Part shown: one piece after another, positions 35,348 through 44,206 of the stretch
Position numbering within the stretch: the stretch's first letter is position 1
How the letters are laid out: every line of letters starts with the position of its first letter
Source: Nocardiopsis listeri NBRC 13360
GTDB lineage: Bacteria; Actinomycetota; Actinomycetes; Streptosporangiales; Streptosporangiaceae
DNA length: 64,000 nt
Direction of reading: 5' to 3'
Assembly: GCF_001570765.1 (NCBI RefSeq)
Contig: NZ_BCSH01000009.1
Span: forward strand, 1-64,000
Translations under genes and position numbers: made by a program
The notes under the pieces: model-generated
What the model saw: the letters and a program-made list of their open reading frames with translations, nothing else
Told to the model about the DNA's origin: nothing
The model's database searches: none

Positions 35348-35719
35348 ATGAGTCCGATCGCGAAGTTCAGCCTGGTCGCCATCGACAGCCGCGACCCCCT
35401 CGCCCTGGCCGAGTTCTACGCGACGATCACCGGGTGGCGGATCGAGCCGTGGGAGGACGACGGCTGGATCGAGCTGGCGAGTGATGCCGGCGCCACGATC
35501 GCCTTCCAGAAGGCTCCCGAGCACGTGCCACCGGAATGGCCCGGTGACACCCACCCGCAACAGCTCCACCTCGATTTCGACGTCCCCGACCTCGACGAAG
35601 GCGAGCGGCGAGTGCTGGAGGTCGGTGCCCGCAAGACCGGGTTCCAGCCCGCCCCGGAGAACTTCCGTGTCTTCCTCGACCCGGCGGGCCATCCCTTCTG
35701 CCTCGTCCGTTCGGACTGA
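35348..35719 (+). CDS. VOC (glyoxalase-like) family protein
   Basis: 123 residues, one complete vicinal-oxygen-chelate module: FSLVAIDSRDPLALAEFYAT at the start, WIELASDAGATIAFQKAP, then HLDFDVPDLDEGERRVLEVG (metal-ligand His) and VFLDPAGHPFCLVRSD at the end. The protein likely works as a dimer; glyoxalase, dioxygenase and resistance roles are all possible. The ATG at 35348 starts 6 codons after an in-frame GTG. A single gene. Confidence 0.85.
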   Translation: MSPIAKFSLVAIDSRDPLALAEFYATITGWRIEPWEDDGWIELASDAGATIAFQKAPEHVPPEWPGDTHPQQLHLDFDVPDLDEGERRVLEVGARKTGFQPAPENFRVFLDPAGHPFCLVRSD

Positions 35720-35845
35720 GCTCGCGGCGGGGGTGAGCGTGGGGTGGGGATCCGGGGCCGCTGAGGTCGACCCCGGGAGCCTTGTGGACGCCCGAAATCA
35801 CCACTGATGCCTGACTGGCGGTCTCCGGGTGAGGGCACTGGGTTT

Positions 35846-35863
35846 TCCGGAAACGTTTCCGGA
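35846..35863. promoter_or_regulatory. 18-bp palindrome resembling a LacI-type operator
   Basis: TCCGGAAACGTTTCCGGA is a perfect palindrome with a GAAACGTTTC core, the classical LacI/CcpA-type operator form. It sits oddly between the 3' ends of two convergent genes, so a role as part of a terminator stem is also possible. Confidence 0.4.
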
Positions 35864-35950
35864 TTCTCTTCTCGCGTCGCTCCGAAGCCGAGGCCGGAAC
35901 ACCCACCGAGGTCGACCGGTATCGCGGGGTGGCCCGCAAGCCCTGACCCG

Positions 35951-36430
35951 TCAGCGGGTACGCAGGGCCAGGATCGCGGTGCCGGCCGCGGCGACGAGCA
36001 GGATCAGGATCGCCGGACCGAACGTCATGGCGGCCAGGCCCAGACCGATGTTGGCCCCGATGCCCGCAGCGGTGGCGATCATCCACCACACGCCGCCCAT
36101 CATCGGGATCGGGGTCAGCAACAGGATCACCAGGCCCCAACGGGGAGCGAGCCGACCGCCGGTCACCGCGCGCACCAGCAGGATCGCCATCGTCACGGTG
36201 AGCAGTAGCGCGCCCACCCCCAGGAGGGTCTCGGCCCAGGCGGGGAGGGTGAGCGGATCGATGGCGTAATCGGCCTCCGGAAAGGGGAAGCCCTCGGCGG
36301 CGGCGACCTCCTCGGGACGGGTGTAGGTCAGCCACCAGGTGGAGATCGCCGATCCCACCAGCAGCGCGACCGTCTGCAGAACCGGGACCGACCGGGGGCG
36401 GTGAGGGGTGTGCGTCGAGGTCTCGTTCAT
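35951..36430 (-). CDS. Hypothetical four-helix membrane protein
   Basis: 159 residues. Predicted helices at about 18-36, 67-88, 97-118 and 125-152, with a loop of roughly 30 residues outside (RPEEVAAAEGFPFPEADYAI) and a basic N-terminus inside. No family is recognised and no conserved catalytic residues stand out. ATG at 36430 with no clear ribosome site in the final 12 bases. The TnpB element's left end lies immediately upstream of its start, so its promoter may have been altered by that insertion. Confidence 0.65.
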   Translation of the reverse strand: MNETSTHTPHRPRSVPVLQTVALLVGSAISTWWLTYTRPEEVAAAEGFPFPEADYAIDPLTLPAWAETLLGVGALLLTVTMAILLVRAVTGGRLAPRWGLVILLLTPIPMMGGVWWMIATAAGIGANIGLGLAAMTFGPAILILLVAAAGTAILALRTR

Positions 36431-36449
36431 CGGTTTGTTGGGTGTGGAT

Positions 36450-37856
36450 ACCCCGTCCTTCAGGGCGGGGAGGAAACACCTTCTTCTTTCCGCGTTCGGG
36501 GTGTGTACCGGCCCTCAGGCTGCTAAAACATGATCCATGGCCAGCAAGACCGTGAAGCGGGCGTTCAAGTACCACTTCTACCCCACCCAGGTGCAGGCAG
36601 CGCAGCTGTCGCGCACGTTCGGGTGCGTGCGCCTGGTCTACAACAAAGCGCTGGCCGCCCGTTCCCAGGCCTGGGAGCAGCACCGGGAGCGGGTGGGCTA
36701 CTCCGCGACCTCGGCCCTGCTCACCGGTTGGAAGAAGACCGACGATCTGGCCTTTCTCACCGAGGTGTCCAGTGTCCCGCTCCAACAGGGGCTGCGGCAT
36801 CTACAAGGTGCGTTCTCGAACTTCTTCGCGGGGCGCGCTAGATACCCCAAGTTCAAGTCGAAGAAGAAGTCGCGGGCCGGCGCGGAGTACACCCCGAGCG
36901 CGTTCCGCTACCGGGATGGGAATCTCACTCTGGCCAAGATGGATCAGCCGTTGGACATCGTGTGGTCGCGCCCTCTACCGGAGGGTGCTTCGCCGTCCAC
37001 GGTGACCGTCTCGCGGGACGCGGCGGGGCGCTGGTTCGTGTCGCTGTTGTGCCAGGACACCATCACAGCCGCTCCGGTGCCTGAGGGTGTGGTCGGAGTG
37101 GACGCGGGAATCACGTCCCTGGTGACGTTGTCCACCGGGGAGAAGATCACCAATCCCCGCCATGAAAGGCGTGACCGGGCCAAGTTGGTCAAGGCCCAAC
37201 GGTCCCTGTCCCGTAAGGCCAGGGGCAGTGCGAACCGGGCCAAGGCCCGGGTCAAAGTGGCGCGGGTGCACGCGCGCATCGCCGACCGGCGCAAGGATTT
37301 CCTGCACAAGCTCACCACTCGATTGGTCCGCGAAAACCAAGTGGTCGTGATCGAGGACCTGACCGTGCGCAACCTGGTCAAGAACCGCACCCTGGCCCGT
37401 GCCATCTCGGACGCGGCCTGGACACAGTTGCGGTCGATGTTGGAGTACAAAACCCACTGGTATGGGCGGGATTTGGTCGTGGTGGACCGGTTCTTCCCCT
37501 CGACCAGGATGTGTTCGACGCCCGGGTGTGGGCATGTGTGTGGCCGGTTGCCGTTGAACGTGCGCACCTGGGAGTGCGAGAGGTGCGGCATCACCCATGA
37601 CCGCGATGTGAACGCGGCGATCAATCTCAAGGCCGCCGGGCCGGCGGCAGCTGTCGGGCCCCCGCTGTGCGATTCTGGCGAAGCCCGCACAGTAGGGGCG
37701 GGAGCCGGTGTGAGACCTCAACGGGAGTTTTTCCGGTCGGGGCGGTCGGCGTCGAAACAGGAAGGCCACGGGGCGACCCGTGAGGGGGCCAAGGCCTCGA
37801 ACCACCGGTAGGTGGTTGCCGGAATCCCCCGCCTTCAGGCGTGGGGAGGAAGTCAA
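36450..37856 (+). mobile_element. Complete IS200/IS605-type element carrying only tnpB
   Basis: The left side carries a hairpin ACCCCGTCCTTCAGGGCGGGG (split here as ACCCCGTCC and AGGGCGGGG, 36451-36471); the right end carries GGAATCCCCC, CCTTCAGG and GTGGGGAGGAAGTCAA (37,820-37,856). There is no tnpA transposase. In such elements the right end encodes the omega-RNA, whose guide is the host DNA after the last base. The exact left boundary is uncertain. Confidence 0.7.
36537..37811 (+). CDS. tnpB: TnpB RNA-guided endonuclease (IS200/IS605 group)
   Basis: 424 residues, full length. The RuvC-like catalytic residues are all visible: Asp in GVVGVDAGITSLVTLS, Glu in VVVIEDLTVRNLVKN and Asp in THDRDVNAAINL; the zinc finger has four Cys (CSTPGCGH and CERCG). 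The N-terminal helix-turn-helix segment KRAFKYHFYPTQVQAAQLSR is intact. TnpB uses the element's right-end RNA to cut DNA at the empty site and so retain the transposon. Unlike the copy at 6,700, nothing appears broken. The C-terminal ~35 residues run into the right-end RNA region. Confidence 0.9.
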   Translation: MASKTVKRAFKYHFYPTQVQAAQLSRTFGCVRLVYNKALAARSQAWEQHRERVGYSATSALLTGWKKTDDLAFLTEVSSVPLQQGLRHLQGAFSNFFAGRARYPKFKSKKKSRAGAEYTPSAFRYRDGNLTLAKMDQPLDIVWSRPLPEGASPSTVTVSRDAAGRWFVSLLCQDTITAAPVPEGVVGVDAGITSLVTLSTGEKITNPRHERRDRAKLVKAQRSLSRKARGSANRAKARVKVARVHARIADRRKDFLHKLTTRLVRENQVVVIEDLTVRNLVKNRTLARAISDAAWTQLRSMLEYKTHWYGRDLVVVDRFFPSTRMCSTPGCGHVCGRLPLNVRTWECERCGITHDRDVNAAINLKAAGPAAAVGPPLCDSGEARTVGAGAGVRPQREFFRSGRSASKQEGHGATREGAKASNHR

Positions 37857-37953
37857 GCCCCCATGGTGGTCGAACCGGGGCCCGGGCCGCGTGAGTGCGC
37901 GGACTCAAAGCCCTGACGACCTCCGAGACGGGTGCCCGCGATAGCGTGAGGCG

Positions 37954-39942
37954 GTGTTCTCAGACTTCAGCGACATCGAAGCCTTCGTCCGGATCCCCCG
38001 AATCTCCGCCGTGGCGGTCGGCCCCCGAGGTAGGGTGGTCGCCGCCGTCTCCGAGCCCGACGAGTCCGGTTCGAGGTTCGCCTCGGCCCTGTGGGAACTC
38101 GACTCGGAGGGCCTGGCCCCGGCTCGCCGACTCACCTTCTCCGAACGCGGAGAGAGCGCGCCGCGGTTCGCCCCCGACGGCTCGTTGCTGTTCACCTCCG
38201 GGCGCTCGGACCCCGAGGGCGGGCAGGGAGAGGACACCACGGCGATCTGGCGCCTGCCCGAGCACGGGGAGGCGAGCCCGATCGCCCGAACCGCCGGAGG
38301 CCTGAAGGTCGCCGGCGTCGCCGACGACGGTTCGATCCTGGCGACGACGAGTGTGACGGTCGGGGCCGACCTGGACGATGACGCTCGCCTGCGAAGCGCG
38401 CGCAAGGACGCCGGGCGGTCCACCATCTGGCACACCGGTATGCCGGTCCGTCACTGGGACCACGCGCTCGGCGACCTCAGCCCACGCCTGGTGCTCGTCT
38501 CCCCGGACGGTGAGGTCACCGACCTGACCGAAGACGCCGACACCGTCGCGCTGAACGATGCCCGGGCCGATCTGTCCGCGGACGGTCGCACCGCCGTCGC
38601 GACCTGGACCGAACGGGCGCGGGGCGGGCAGACCCGCACCGGCATCGTCGTGATCGACACCGCCACCCACAAGCGGACCACCCTGCTGGCGGCCGACGAC
38701 GACCAGGAGTACGACTCGCCGCTGCTCTCTCCCGACGGCTCCCTCTGCGCGGTGACGCGGTGGACGATCTCCACCCCCACCGACACCGGTTACGGCTCCC
38801 TGTGGATCCACCCGCTGTCGGGCGGTACCCCGGTGGGCGTCGACGTCGGCGACCTCACGATCCGCGAATACGCGTGGCGGTCCGATGGCACCCTGCTGAT
38901 CGCCGGTGACCTGTACTCCTCCGGTGCGGTGCTCACCGTGGACCCGCGCACCGCACGGGTGCGGACCCTGGTGGAGGGAGCGGTGTTCTCCTCCCTGGCA
39001 CCGGCGCCGGACGGCTCCGTGTACGCGCTGCGTTCCGACATCGGCACGCCTGCGAGACCGGTGCGGTCGACGCCGGAGGGTGAATGGCGCGAACTCCCGG
39101 CGCCCGGTTCGGTGGAAGCGCTTCCCGGGCGACTGGAACGGGTGTGGACCGAGGTCGACGGTGTGCGCGTCGGTGCGTGGCTGTGCCTGCCGGAAAGCGC
39201 TTCCTCGGCCAGTCGGGCTCCGACGATGTTGTGGATCCACGGCGGACCCCACACCTCCTTCAGCGCGTGGAGTTGGCGGTGGTGCCCGTGGTTGTCCGTC
39301 GCCCGCGGCTACGCCGTGCTCATGCCCGACCCCGCCATGTCCACCGGCTACGGGAACGCCGGTCTGAACCGAGGTTGGCCCAGGCGGCCGGACGTGGTCT
39401 ACCGCGAATGCGAGACGCTGCTCGACCAGGTGCTGGAGCGCCCGGAACTGGACGCCTCCCGCACCGCGCTCCTGGGTGCGTCCTTCGGCGGCTTCATGGC
39501 CAACTGGATCGCCGGACACACCGATCGCTTCTCGGCCATCGTCACCCACGCCGGGCCTTGGGCGCTGGAGCAGCAGCACCGCACCACCGACGCGGCGGCC
39601 AAGAAGATGCGCGTGCACGGCCACGAGGAGGACGACCCCGTGTGGTACCGGGCCAACTCCCCGCACAACGGCGCGGCGCGTGTGAGCACCCCGGTGTTGA
39701 TCTCGCATGGGGATCGGGACTATCGGGTGCCGATCGGCGAGGCACTACGGATGTGGTGGGATCTGGTCTCGGGTTGGGACGGCCCGCCGGAGACGTTGCC
39801 GCACCGGTTCCTGCAGATGACCGGCGAGAACCACTGGGTGCTCACCCCGTCCAACATCCGCGTGTGGAACGAGGCCGTACTGGCGTTCTGCGATCAGCAC
39901 GTGCTCGGGGCCGACCCCGTTCCCGACGTCCTGCCCTGGTGA
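37954..39942 (+). CDS. S9 family prolyl oligopeptidase-like peptidase
   Basis: 662 residues. An N-terminal beta-propeller (about 1-400: RISAVAVGPRGRVVAAVSEP, GESAPRFAPDGSLLFTSGRS and similar blades) covers a C-terminal alpha/beta hydrolase. The catalytic Ser is in ALLGASFGGFMANW, Asp in SHGDRDYRVP and His in GENHWV; the oxyanion region is LWIHGGPHTSF. Acylaminoacyl-peptidase-like enzymes cut short peptides in the cytoplasm. It uses a GTG start 97 bases after the TnpB element's right end, so the insertion lies close to its promoter. Confidence 0.88.
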   Translation: MFSDFSDIEAFVRIPRISAVAVGPRGRVVAAVSEPDESGSRFASALWELDSEGLAPARRLTFSERGESAPRFAPDGSLLFTSGRSDPEGGQGEDTTAIWRLPEHGEASPIARTAGGLKVAGVADDGSILATTSVTVGADLDDDARLRSARKDAGRSTIWHTGMPVRHWDHALGDLSPRLVLVSPDGEVTDLTEDADTVALNDARADLSADGRTAVATWTERARGGQTRTGIVVIDTATHKRTTLLAADDDQEYDSPLLSPDGSLCAVTRWTISTPTDTGYGSLWIHPLSGGTPVGVDVGDLTIREYAWRSDGTLLIAGDLYSSGAVLTVDPRTARVRTLVEGAVFSSLAPAPDGSVYALRSDIGTPARPVRSTPEGEWRELPAPGSVEALPGRLERVWTEVDGVRVGAWLCLPESASSASRAPTMLWIHGGPHTSFSAWSWRWCPWLSVARGYAVLMPDPAMSTGYGNAGLNRGWPRRPDVVYRECETLLDQVLERPELDASRTALLGASFGGFMANWIAGHTDRFSAIVTHAGPWALEQQHRTTDAAAKKMRVHGHEEDDPVWYRANSPHNGAARVSTPVLISHGDRDYRVPIGEALRMWWDLVSGWDGPPETLPHRFLQMTGENHWVLTPSNIRVWNEAVLAFCDQHVLGADPVPDVLPW

Positions 39943-40004
39943 CCGGGCCCCTGCTCTGAGAAAACCGGTGGCTCCGGGCCAGAGCCCGGAGTTACCGTGC
40001 CGGC

Positions 40005-40751
40005 ATGGACGAAAGCGAGAACGTGTGGGACGCCGAGGTCGCGGCCGACTACGACACCCCCGGTGAGGGCATGTTCGCCCCCGAGGTGCTCGGCCCGGCC
40101 GTGGACCGGCTGGCCGAACTCGCCGGCGGGGGTGCCGCCCTGGAGTTCGCGGTGGGCACCGGCCGGGTCGCCGTACCGCTCATGGAACGGGGCGTGCCGG
40201 TCCAGGGCATCGAACTGTCCGAGCACATGGTCGAACGCTTGCGTGCCAAGGTCGACGAAGACGCGCTGCCGGTGACCCTGGGGGACATGGCCACCACGGT
40301 CGTACCGGGCGAGTTCGCCCTCGTCTACCTGGTGTTCAACACGATCTCCAATCTGCTCACCCAGGCCGAACAGGTCGAGTGCTTCCGCAACGCGGCACGT
40401 CATCTCTCACCCGGGGGGCGGTTCGTGGTGGAACTGGGCGTGCCCGACCTGCGGCGCCTCCCGCCCGGGCAGGAGGCCGCGGTCTTCGCCTCCGAGGTCG
40501 GATACGTGGGGCTGGACACCTACGACGTCGTGCGTCAACATCTGACCTCGCACCACTTCGCCTTCGACGAGAGCCGACGGGCCCGCCTGTTCCGCTCCCG
40601 GCACCGGTACGTGTGGCCGGCCGAACTCGACCTCATGGCGTACATCGCCGGCTTCGCCCTCGAATCTCGTCACGCGGACTGGCGTGGCGGCGCGTTCATC
40701 GCCGAGTCCCCTTCCCACGTGTGCGTCTACCGGCTGTCCACCGCAGGGTGA
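40005..40751 (+). CDS. Class I SAM-dependent methyltransferase
   Basis: 248 residues. The SAM pocket is ALEFAVGTGRVAVPLMERGV (motif I, with Phe-Ala for the usual Leu-Gly), VQGIELSEHMVERLRAK (acidic residue binding the ribose) and LVYLVFNTISNLLTQAEQ (motif IV). A late His/Phe-rich segment (SHHFAFDESRRARLFRSRHR) probably shapes the acceptor site. The substrate is unknown. The ATG at 40005 lies 63 bases after the S9 peptidase, so co-transcription is possible. Confidence 0.85.
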   Translation: MDESENVWDAEVAADYDTPGEGMFAPEVLGPAVDRLAELAGGGAALEFAVGTGRVAVPLMERGVPVQGIELSEHMVERLRAKVDEDALPVTLGDMATTVVPGEFALVYLVFNTISNLLTQAEQVECFRNAARHLSPGGRFVVELGVPDLRRLPPGQEAAVFASEVGYVGLDTYDVVRQHLTSHHFAFDESRRARLFRSRHRYVWPAELDLMAYIAGFALESRHADWRGGAFIAESPSHVCVYRLSTAG

Positions 40752-40802
40752 GCATCACGATCGCGCACGTGAAGAGCCCGGCCGGGGCCCGCCGACCGGG
40801 TC

Positions 40803-40835
40803 CCGTCCTCGAACCTGAACCGGGTTCGAGGACGG
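40803..40835. terminator. Bidirectional hairpin between convergent genes
   Basis: CCGTCCTCGAACC (40803-40815) and GGTTCGAGGACGG (40823-40835) form a perfect 13-bp stem with a 7-nt loop between the methyltransferase (+) and otnC (-) stop codons. Confidence 0.75.
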
Positions 40836-40842
40836 TGGACGG

Positions 40843-41493
40843 TCACAGGTCCCAGGTCGTCCCGTAACGCAGGGTCAACTCCCGCACGTCCTCGGGGGAC
40901 AGGACCGAGAACTCCCGCCCTTGGAGGGCGACGAAGATGCGCGAGGCCTCCTCCAGCTCCACGGCCCCCTCCAGGGCGCCGGCCGCGTCGTCGGCCGCCA
41001 CCAGTGAACCGTGGTTGGCCAACAACGCGGCGCGGAATCGCCCGGGCAACCCGGCCACGTTCTCGGCCAACCGGTCACTGCCCGGCGCGGCGTAGGGGAC
41101 CAGGGGCGCCTGGCCGACCCGCATCACCAGGTAGGGGGTGATCGGTGGCAGGGCCGAGGTCGTCGCCCACGCGGGCAGGCAGGAGGCCGCGGTGGTGTGC
41201 GGTGAGTGCAGGTGCAGAACCGACCCGGACCCCTGGACCCTGTCGTACATCGCCAGGTGCAGGGGGAACTCCTTGGAGGGCGAGGGTCCCTCCAGGTGCC
41301 GCCCGCGCTCGTCCAGCACGGACAGCCCCTTCGGCCCCAGGTCACCGAGGGAGACCCCGGTGGGGCTCATCAGGATCCGGTCACCGACGCGCACCGACAC
41401 GTTCCCCGACGATCCCGGGCTCAGCCCGGACTCCACGGCGCGCCGGCCCACCGCGCACAGTTCCTCAGCGGCCTCCTCCAAACGAAGCTTCAC
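40843..41493 (-). CDS. otnC: 3-oxo-tetronate 4-phosphate decarboxylase-like (class II aldolase/adducin family)
   Basis: 216 residues. Class II aldolase fold: GLSPGSSGNVSVRVGDRILM (phosphate-binding Gly/Ser-rich loop), MSPTGVSLGDL, the zinc His pair in VLHLHSPHTTAASCL and the third His in ALLANHGSLVAADD. With an adjacent DUF1537 kinase, the established partner reaction is decarboxylation of a 3-oxo-tetronate 4-phosphate to dihydroxyacetone phosphate. The GTG at 41493 overlaps the kinase stop (GTGA). Last gene of the acid-sugar operon. Confidence 0.8.
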   Translation of the reverse strand: MKLRLEEAAEELCAVGRRAVESGLSPGSSGNVSVRVGDRILMSPTGVSLGDLGPKGLSVLDERGRHLEGPSPSKEFPLHLAMYDRVQGSGSVLHLHSPHTTAASCLPAWATTSALPPITPYLVMRVGQAPLVPYAAPGSDRLAENVAGLPGRFRAALLANHGSLVAADDAAGALEGAVELEEASRIFVALQGREFSVLSPEDVRELTLRYGTTWDL

Positions 41494-42731
41494 CGTCCCG
41501 CCTTCCACGCGCGTACGAAAAGGTCCTCGGCACCGAAGTTGCCGGACTTGAGCATCAGGTGCAGGGCGTCCTCGCCCCGTTCCGCCAGCATCCAGGCCAC
41601 ACCGGGATCCACCTCGGGACCCAGCGCCAGTGGGCCCACGCCCAGGCTTCGCACCACGGCGCCGCTGGTCTCACCACCCGCGACGAGCAGGGAACGCACA
41701 CCCGCGTCGACCAGTCGCTTCGCGATCAGGGCCAGGGCCTCCTCCATCAACGGGGCGTCCGCGGTGTCGACGACGTGTTCGGGCGCGGCGGTCGCGTAGA
41801 CCACGAACGGCGCCGAACCCGCATCCAACGCCCGACCCACGATCCGAGAGACCTCCCCGTCGAAGTCGGCGCGCAGCTCGGAGGGGAGGAGTCGGTGACC
41901 GTCACCGTGGGCGAGCGCGTGGCGCACCTGCCCCTGGGTGGCCTGGGACGCGCTGCCCGAGAGCACCACCCGGGGCCCGTCGGGCAGGCTGATGGGGCGT
42001 GGCCCCGAGGTTCGAGGACCGCGCAGCCCCGAGGCCAGGGCGCTTCCTCCGGTGAGCACGCGCAGGTGTTCGCTCGCCTGGGCGAGCGTGTTCAGGTCGG
42101 CCCCGTTCAGGGCGTCGACGATCACGAACCGGGCCCCGGCGGACCGGGCCTGCTCCAGGGCGGCGCGCACCGCGTCGACCCCCTCGGCCACCACGGGCCA
42201 GGGCACGAGCGCTACCTCGTCGCTTCCCCCGCTCACCTGTGGGGCCAGCAGTCGCGGCAGGCTGGAGTCGGTCATCGGGGTCAACGGGTGGTGGCGCATC
42301 GGCGACTCGTCGAGGGGGTCGTCGCCCACGAAGAGGTGGCCGCGGTAGACGGTGCGCCCGTTGGCGGGGAACGCCGGGGCGACCACCGTCATCGGTTCGT
42401 CGAGCGCGTCGAGCACCGCCTCGCAGACGGGTCCGATGTTGCCGTGCGGGGTCGAGTCGAAGGTGGAGCAGTACTTGACGTAGAACCGTTCGCAACCGGC
42501 ACGCCGGAGGGCGGCCAACGCGTCGAGGGAGACCTGGACGGCCTCGTCCACGGGCACGGTGCGCGACTTCAGCGCCACCACCACGGCGTCGGTCCCGTCG
42601 GGGACGGGAATCGTCTCGACGGTGCCCTCATCACCCAGGACGACGGTGGTCCGGAAACCGGCCGTCGTGAGAGTGATCGCGATGTCGGTCGCTCCGGTGA
42701 GATCGTCGGCGATCACGCCGAGGGTAGCCAT
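41490..42731 (-). CDS. otnK: Four-carbon acid-sugar kinase (DUF1537, OtnK-type)
   Basis: 413 residues. The N-terminal domain begins MATLGVIADDLTGATDIAIT, the DDxTGA substrate motif of DUF1537 kinases, and has FYVKYCSTFDSTPHGNIGPV (KxxStfDST). The C-terminal nucleotide-binding domain shows VVLSGSASQATQGQV and LLVAGGETSGAVVRSLGVGP. It phosphorylates a 3-oxo-tetronate at C4 using ATP. It sits between the permease and decarboxylase genes. Assignment to this exact substrate rests on the OtnC neighbour and is an inference. Confidence 0.85.
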   Translation of the reverse strand: MATLGVIADDLTGATDIAITLTTAGFRTTVVLGDEGTVETIPVPDGTDAVVVALKSRTVPVDEAVQVSLDALAALRRAGCERFYVKYCSTFDSTPHGNIGPVCEAVLDALDEPMTVVAPAFPANGRTVYRGHLFVGDDPLDESPMRHHPLTPMTDSSLPRLLAPQVSGGSDEVALVPWPVVAEGVDAVRAALEQARSAGARFVIVDALNGADLNTLAQASEHLRVLTGGSALASGLRGPRTSGPRPISLPDGPRVVLSGSASQATQGQVRHALAHGDGHRLLPSELRADFDGEVSRIVGRALDAGSAPFVVYATAAPEHVVDTADAPLMEEALALIAKRLVDAGVRSLLVAGGETSGAVVRSLGVGPLALGPEVDPGVAWMLAERGEDALHLMLKSGNFGAEDLFVRAWKAGR

Positions 42732-42770
42732 GGGATCCTCCTGTGGTCGGTTCTTACAGCGGTGACGACC

Positions 42771-42796
42771 GCTCCCGTACCGCGCGGCACGGGAGC
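42771..42796 (-). terminator. Hairpin in the gntP-otnK gap
   Basis: GCTCCCGT and ACGGGAGC pair around a 10-nt loop in the 97-bp gap between the permease and kinase genes. It could lower distal expression or protect the upstream mRNA. Confidence 0.4.
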
Positions 42797-42828
42797 CCGG
42801 GCAGGGAGCGGTCGAAGGGGAGGGCGGG

Positions 42829-44205
42829 TCAGACCACGCCCAGCGCGATCATGGAGTAGAGCACGGCGAATCCGGTCACACCCGAGATCAGCGAGGCGAT
42901 CCCGATGGAACGGATGCCCTGGCCCACCGTCATGTTGGACAGTGTGGTGGTGACCCAAAAGCCTGAGGAGTTCGCGTGCTTCATGATCTGCGCACCGGTC
43001 GCGCAGGCCAGGTAGACCACGAGGGGCGACAGGTCCAGCGAGGGGATCAGGGGCTGCATGATGGCCGCCGAGGTCATCACGCCGAGGATGTTGGAACCGG
43101 TGATCGAGCACACGGCGGCGGCCACCAGGAACGGGATGATGATCGGTGACATTCCGGTGCCCTCGATGCTCCCGGCCACGCTCTCGGCCACACCGGTCTC
43201 CCGAATGATGGTGGCCAGCGCGCCTCCCACACCGGTCAGGGCCAGGGGCATCGCGGCGATGCGCAGCCCGGACTCGAACAGGTCGTTCAGGGTCTCCTTG
43301 TCGCGCCAGCGGCCGCGGAACAGCGGCAGGGCCAGCAGGCAGGCCAGGAACAGGGCCAGGGTCGGCTCACCGAGGAACAGCACCAGGCCGGTGATCCAGG
43401 AGCCCTCGGGCAGGACCGGGGCGGTCAACGAGGCGAAGACGATGAGGACGATGGGGGCCAGGATCGGCACCAGGGAGCCGAACAGACCCACCCGGGGAGC
43501 GTCGGTCCCATTGTCGGCGGTGGCGTCCGAGCCACCGCCGCCGGCGGAACCGCCGGCGTTCACCAGGTGTTCGACGAACTCGGGCTTGGGCGGAACGTAG
43601 GTCTTGATCCTGGAAAGGTAGAGGGTCGCGGCCAGCACACCGGGAACGCCCACCATGAGCCCGTAGAGGATGGCCTCGCCCATGGGCACCTCCAGCAGGG
43701 AGGCAGACGCGAGGGGACCGGGGCCGGGAGGGACCACCGAGGTCATGACGTAGGCGCCGAGGTAGAGGATCGGCCCCAGCCGCATCATCGAGATGCCGGT
43801 GCGGTAGGCCAGCGCGGACACGATCGGGATCAGCATGACCACCGCGGTGTCGGCGATGAGCGGGATGCCCAGGATGGTCGAGGCCAGGGCGATGGCCCAG
43901 GGGACGCGTTTCTCGGCGAACATGCGCAGCGCGGTATCGGTGATCTTCATGGCTGCGCCGCTCAGTTCGAGCATCTTGCCGAGCACACAGCCGAAGATGA
44001 CCAGCAGACCGACGCTGGCCAGGGTACTGCCGAAGCCCTCCTTGACCAGTTCGATGGTGGCCGCACCGCCCATGCCCAGGACCAGCCCGAGCGATACGAC
44101 CACGATGAACAGCGTGGCCACGGGATGGACCTTGAACCGTGCGATGAGCAGGATCAGGACGAAGATGGCGGCCAGGAACGCCAAGAGGGTGGAGAGGTCG
44201 GACAT
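42829..44205 (-). CDS. GntP family gluconate/acid-sugar permease
   Basis: 458 residues, twelve or more predicted helices. Family hallmarks include ATLFIVVVSLGLVLGMG, LVIFGCVLGKMLELSGAAMK, TSVVPPGPGPLASASLLEVP (proline-rich re-entrant loop), and a late MKHANSSGFWVTTTL in the other conserved loop. GntP proteins import gluconate and related aldonates with H+. In this operon the likely substrate is a four-carbon aldonate such as erythronate or threonate. Its stop lies 97 bp before otnK; its start directly follows the dehydrogenase stop. Confidence 0.9.
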   Translation of the reverse strand: MSDLSTLLAFLAAIFVLILLIARFKVHPVATLFIVVVSLGLVLGMGGAATIELVKEGFGSTLASVGLLVIFGCVLGKMLELSGAAMKITDTALRMFAEKRVPWAIALASTILGIPLIADTAVVMLIPIVSALAYRTGISMMRLGPILYLGAYVMTSVVPPGPGPLASASLLEVPMGEAILYGLMVGVPGVLAATLYLSRIKTYVPPKPEFVEHLVNAGGSAGGGGSDATADNGTDAPRVGLFGSLVPILAPIVLIVFASLTAPVLPEGSWITGLVLFLGEPTLALFLACLLALPLFRGRWRDKETLNDLFESGLRIAAMPLALTGVGGALATIIRETGVAESVAGSIEGTGMSPIIIPFLVAAAVCSITGSNILGVMTSAAIMQPLIPSLDLSPLVVYLACATGAQIMKHANSSGFWVTTTLSNMTVGQGIRSIGIASLISGVTGFAVLYSMIALGVV

Positions 44206-44206
44206 G

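Noticed and set aside
35132-35692. Minus frame of 186 codons opposite the VOC gene
   Set aside because: Mostly antisense to VOC; its remaining part, over the gap, has no recognisable sequence or good start.
36451-36471. Left hairpin of the TnpB element as a terminator of the upstream gene
   Set aside because: No plus-strand gene ends just before it, and it closely mirrors the right-end hairpin, so it is better read as part of the element.
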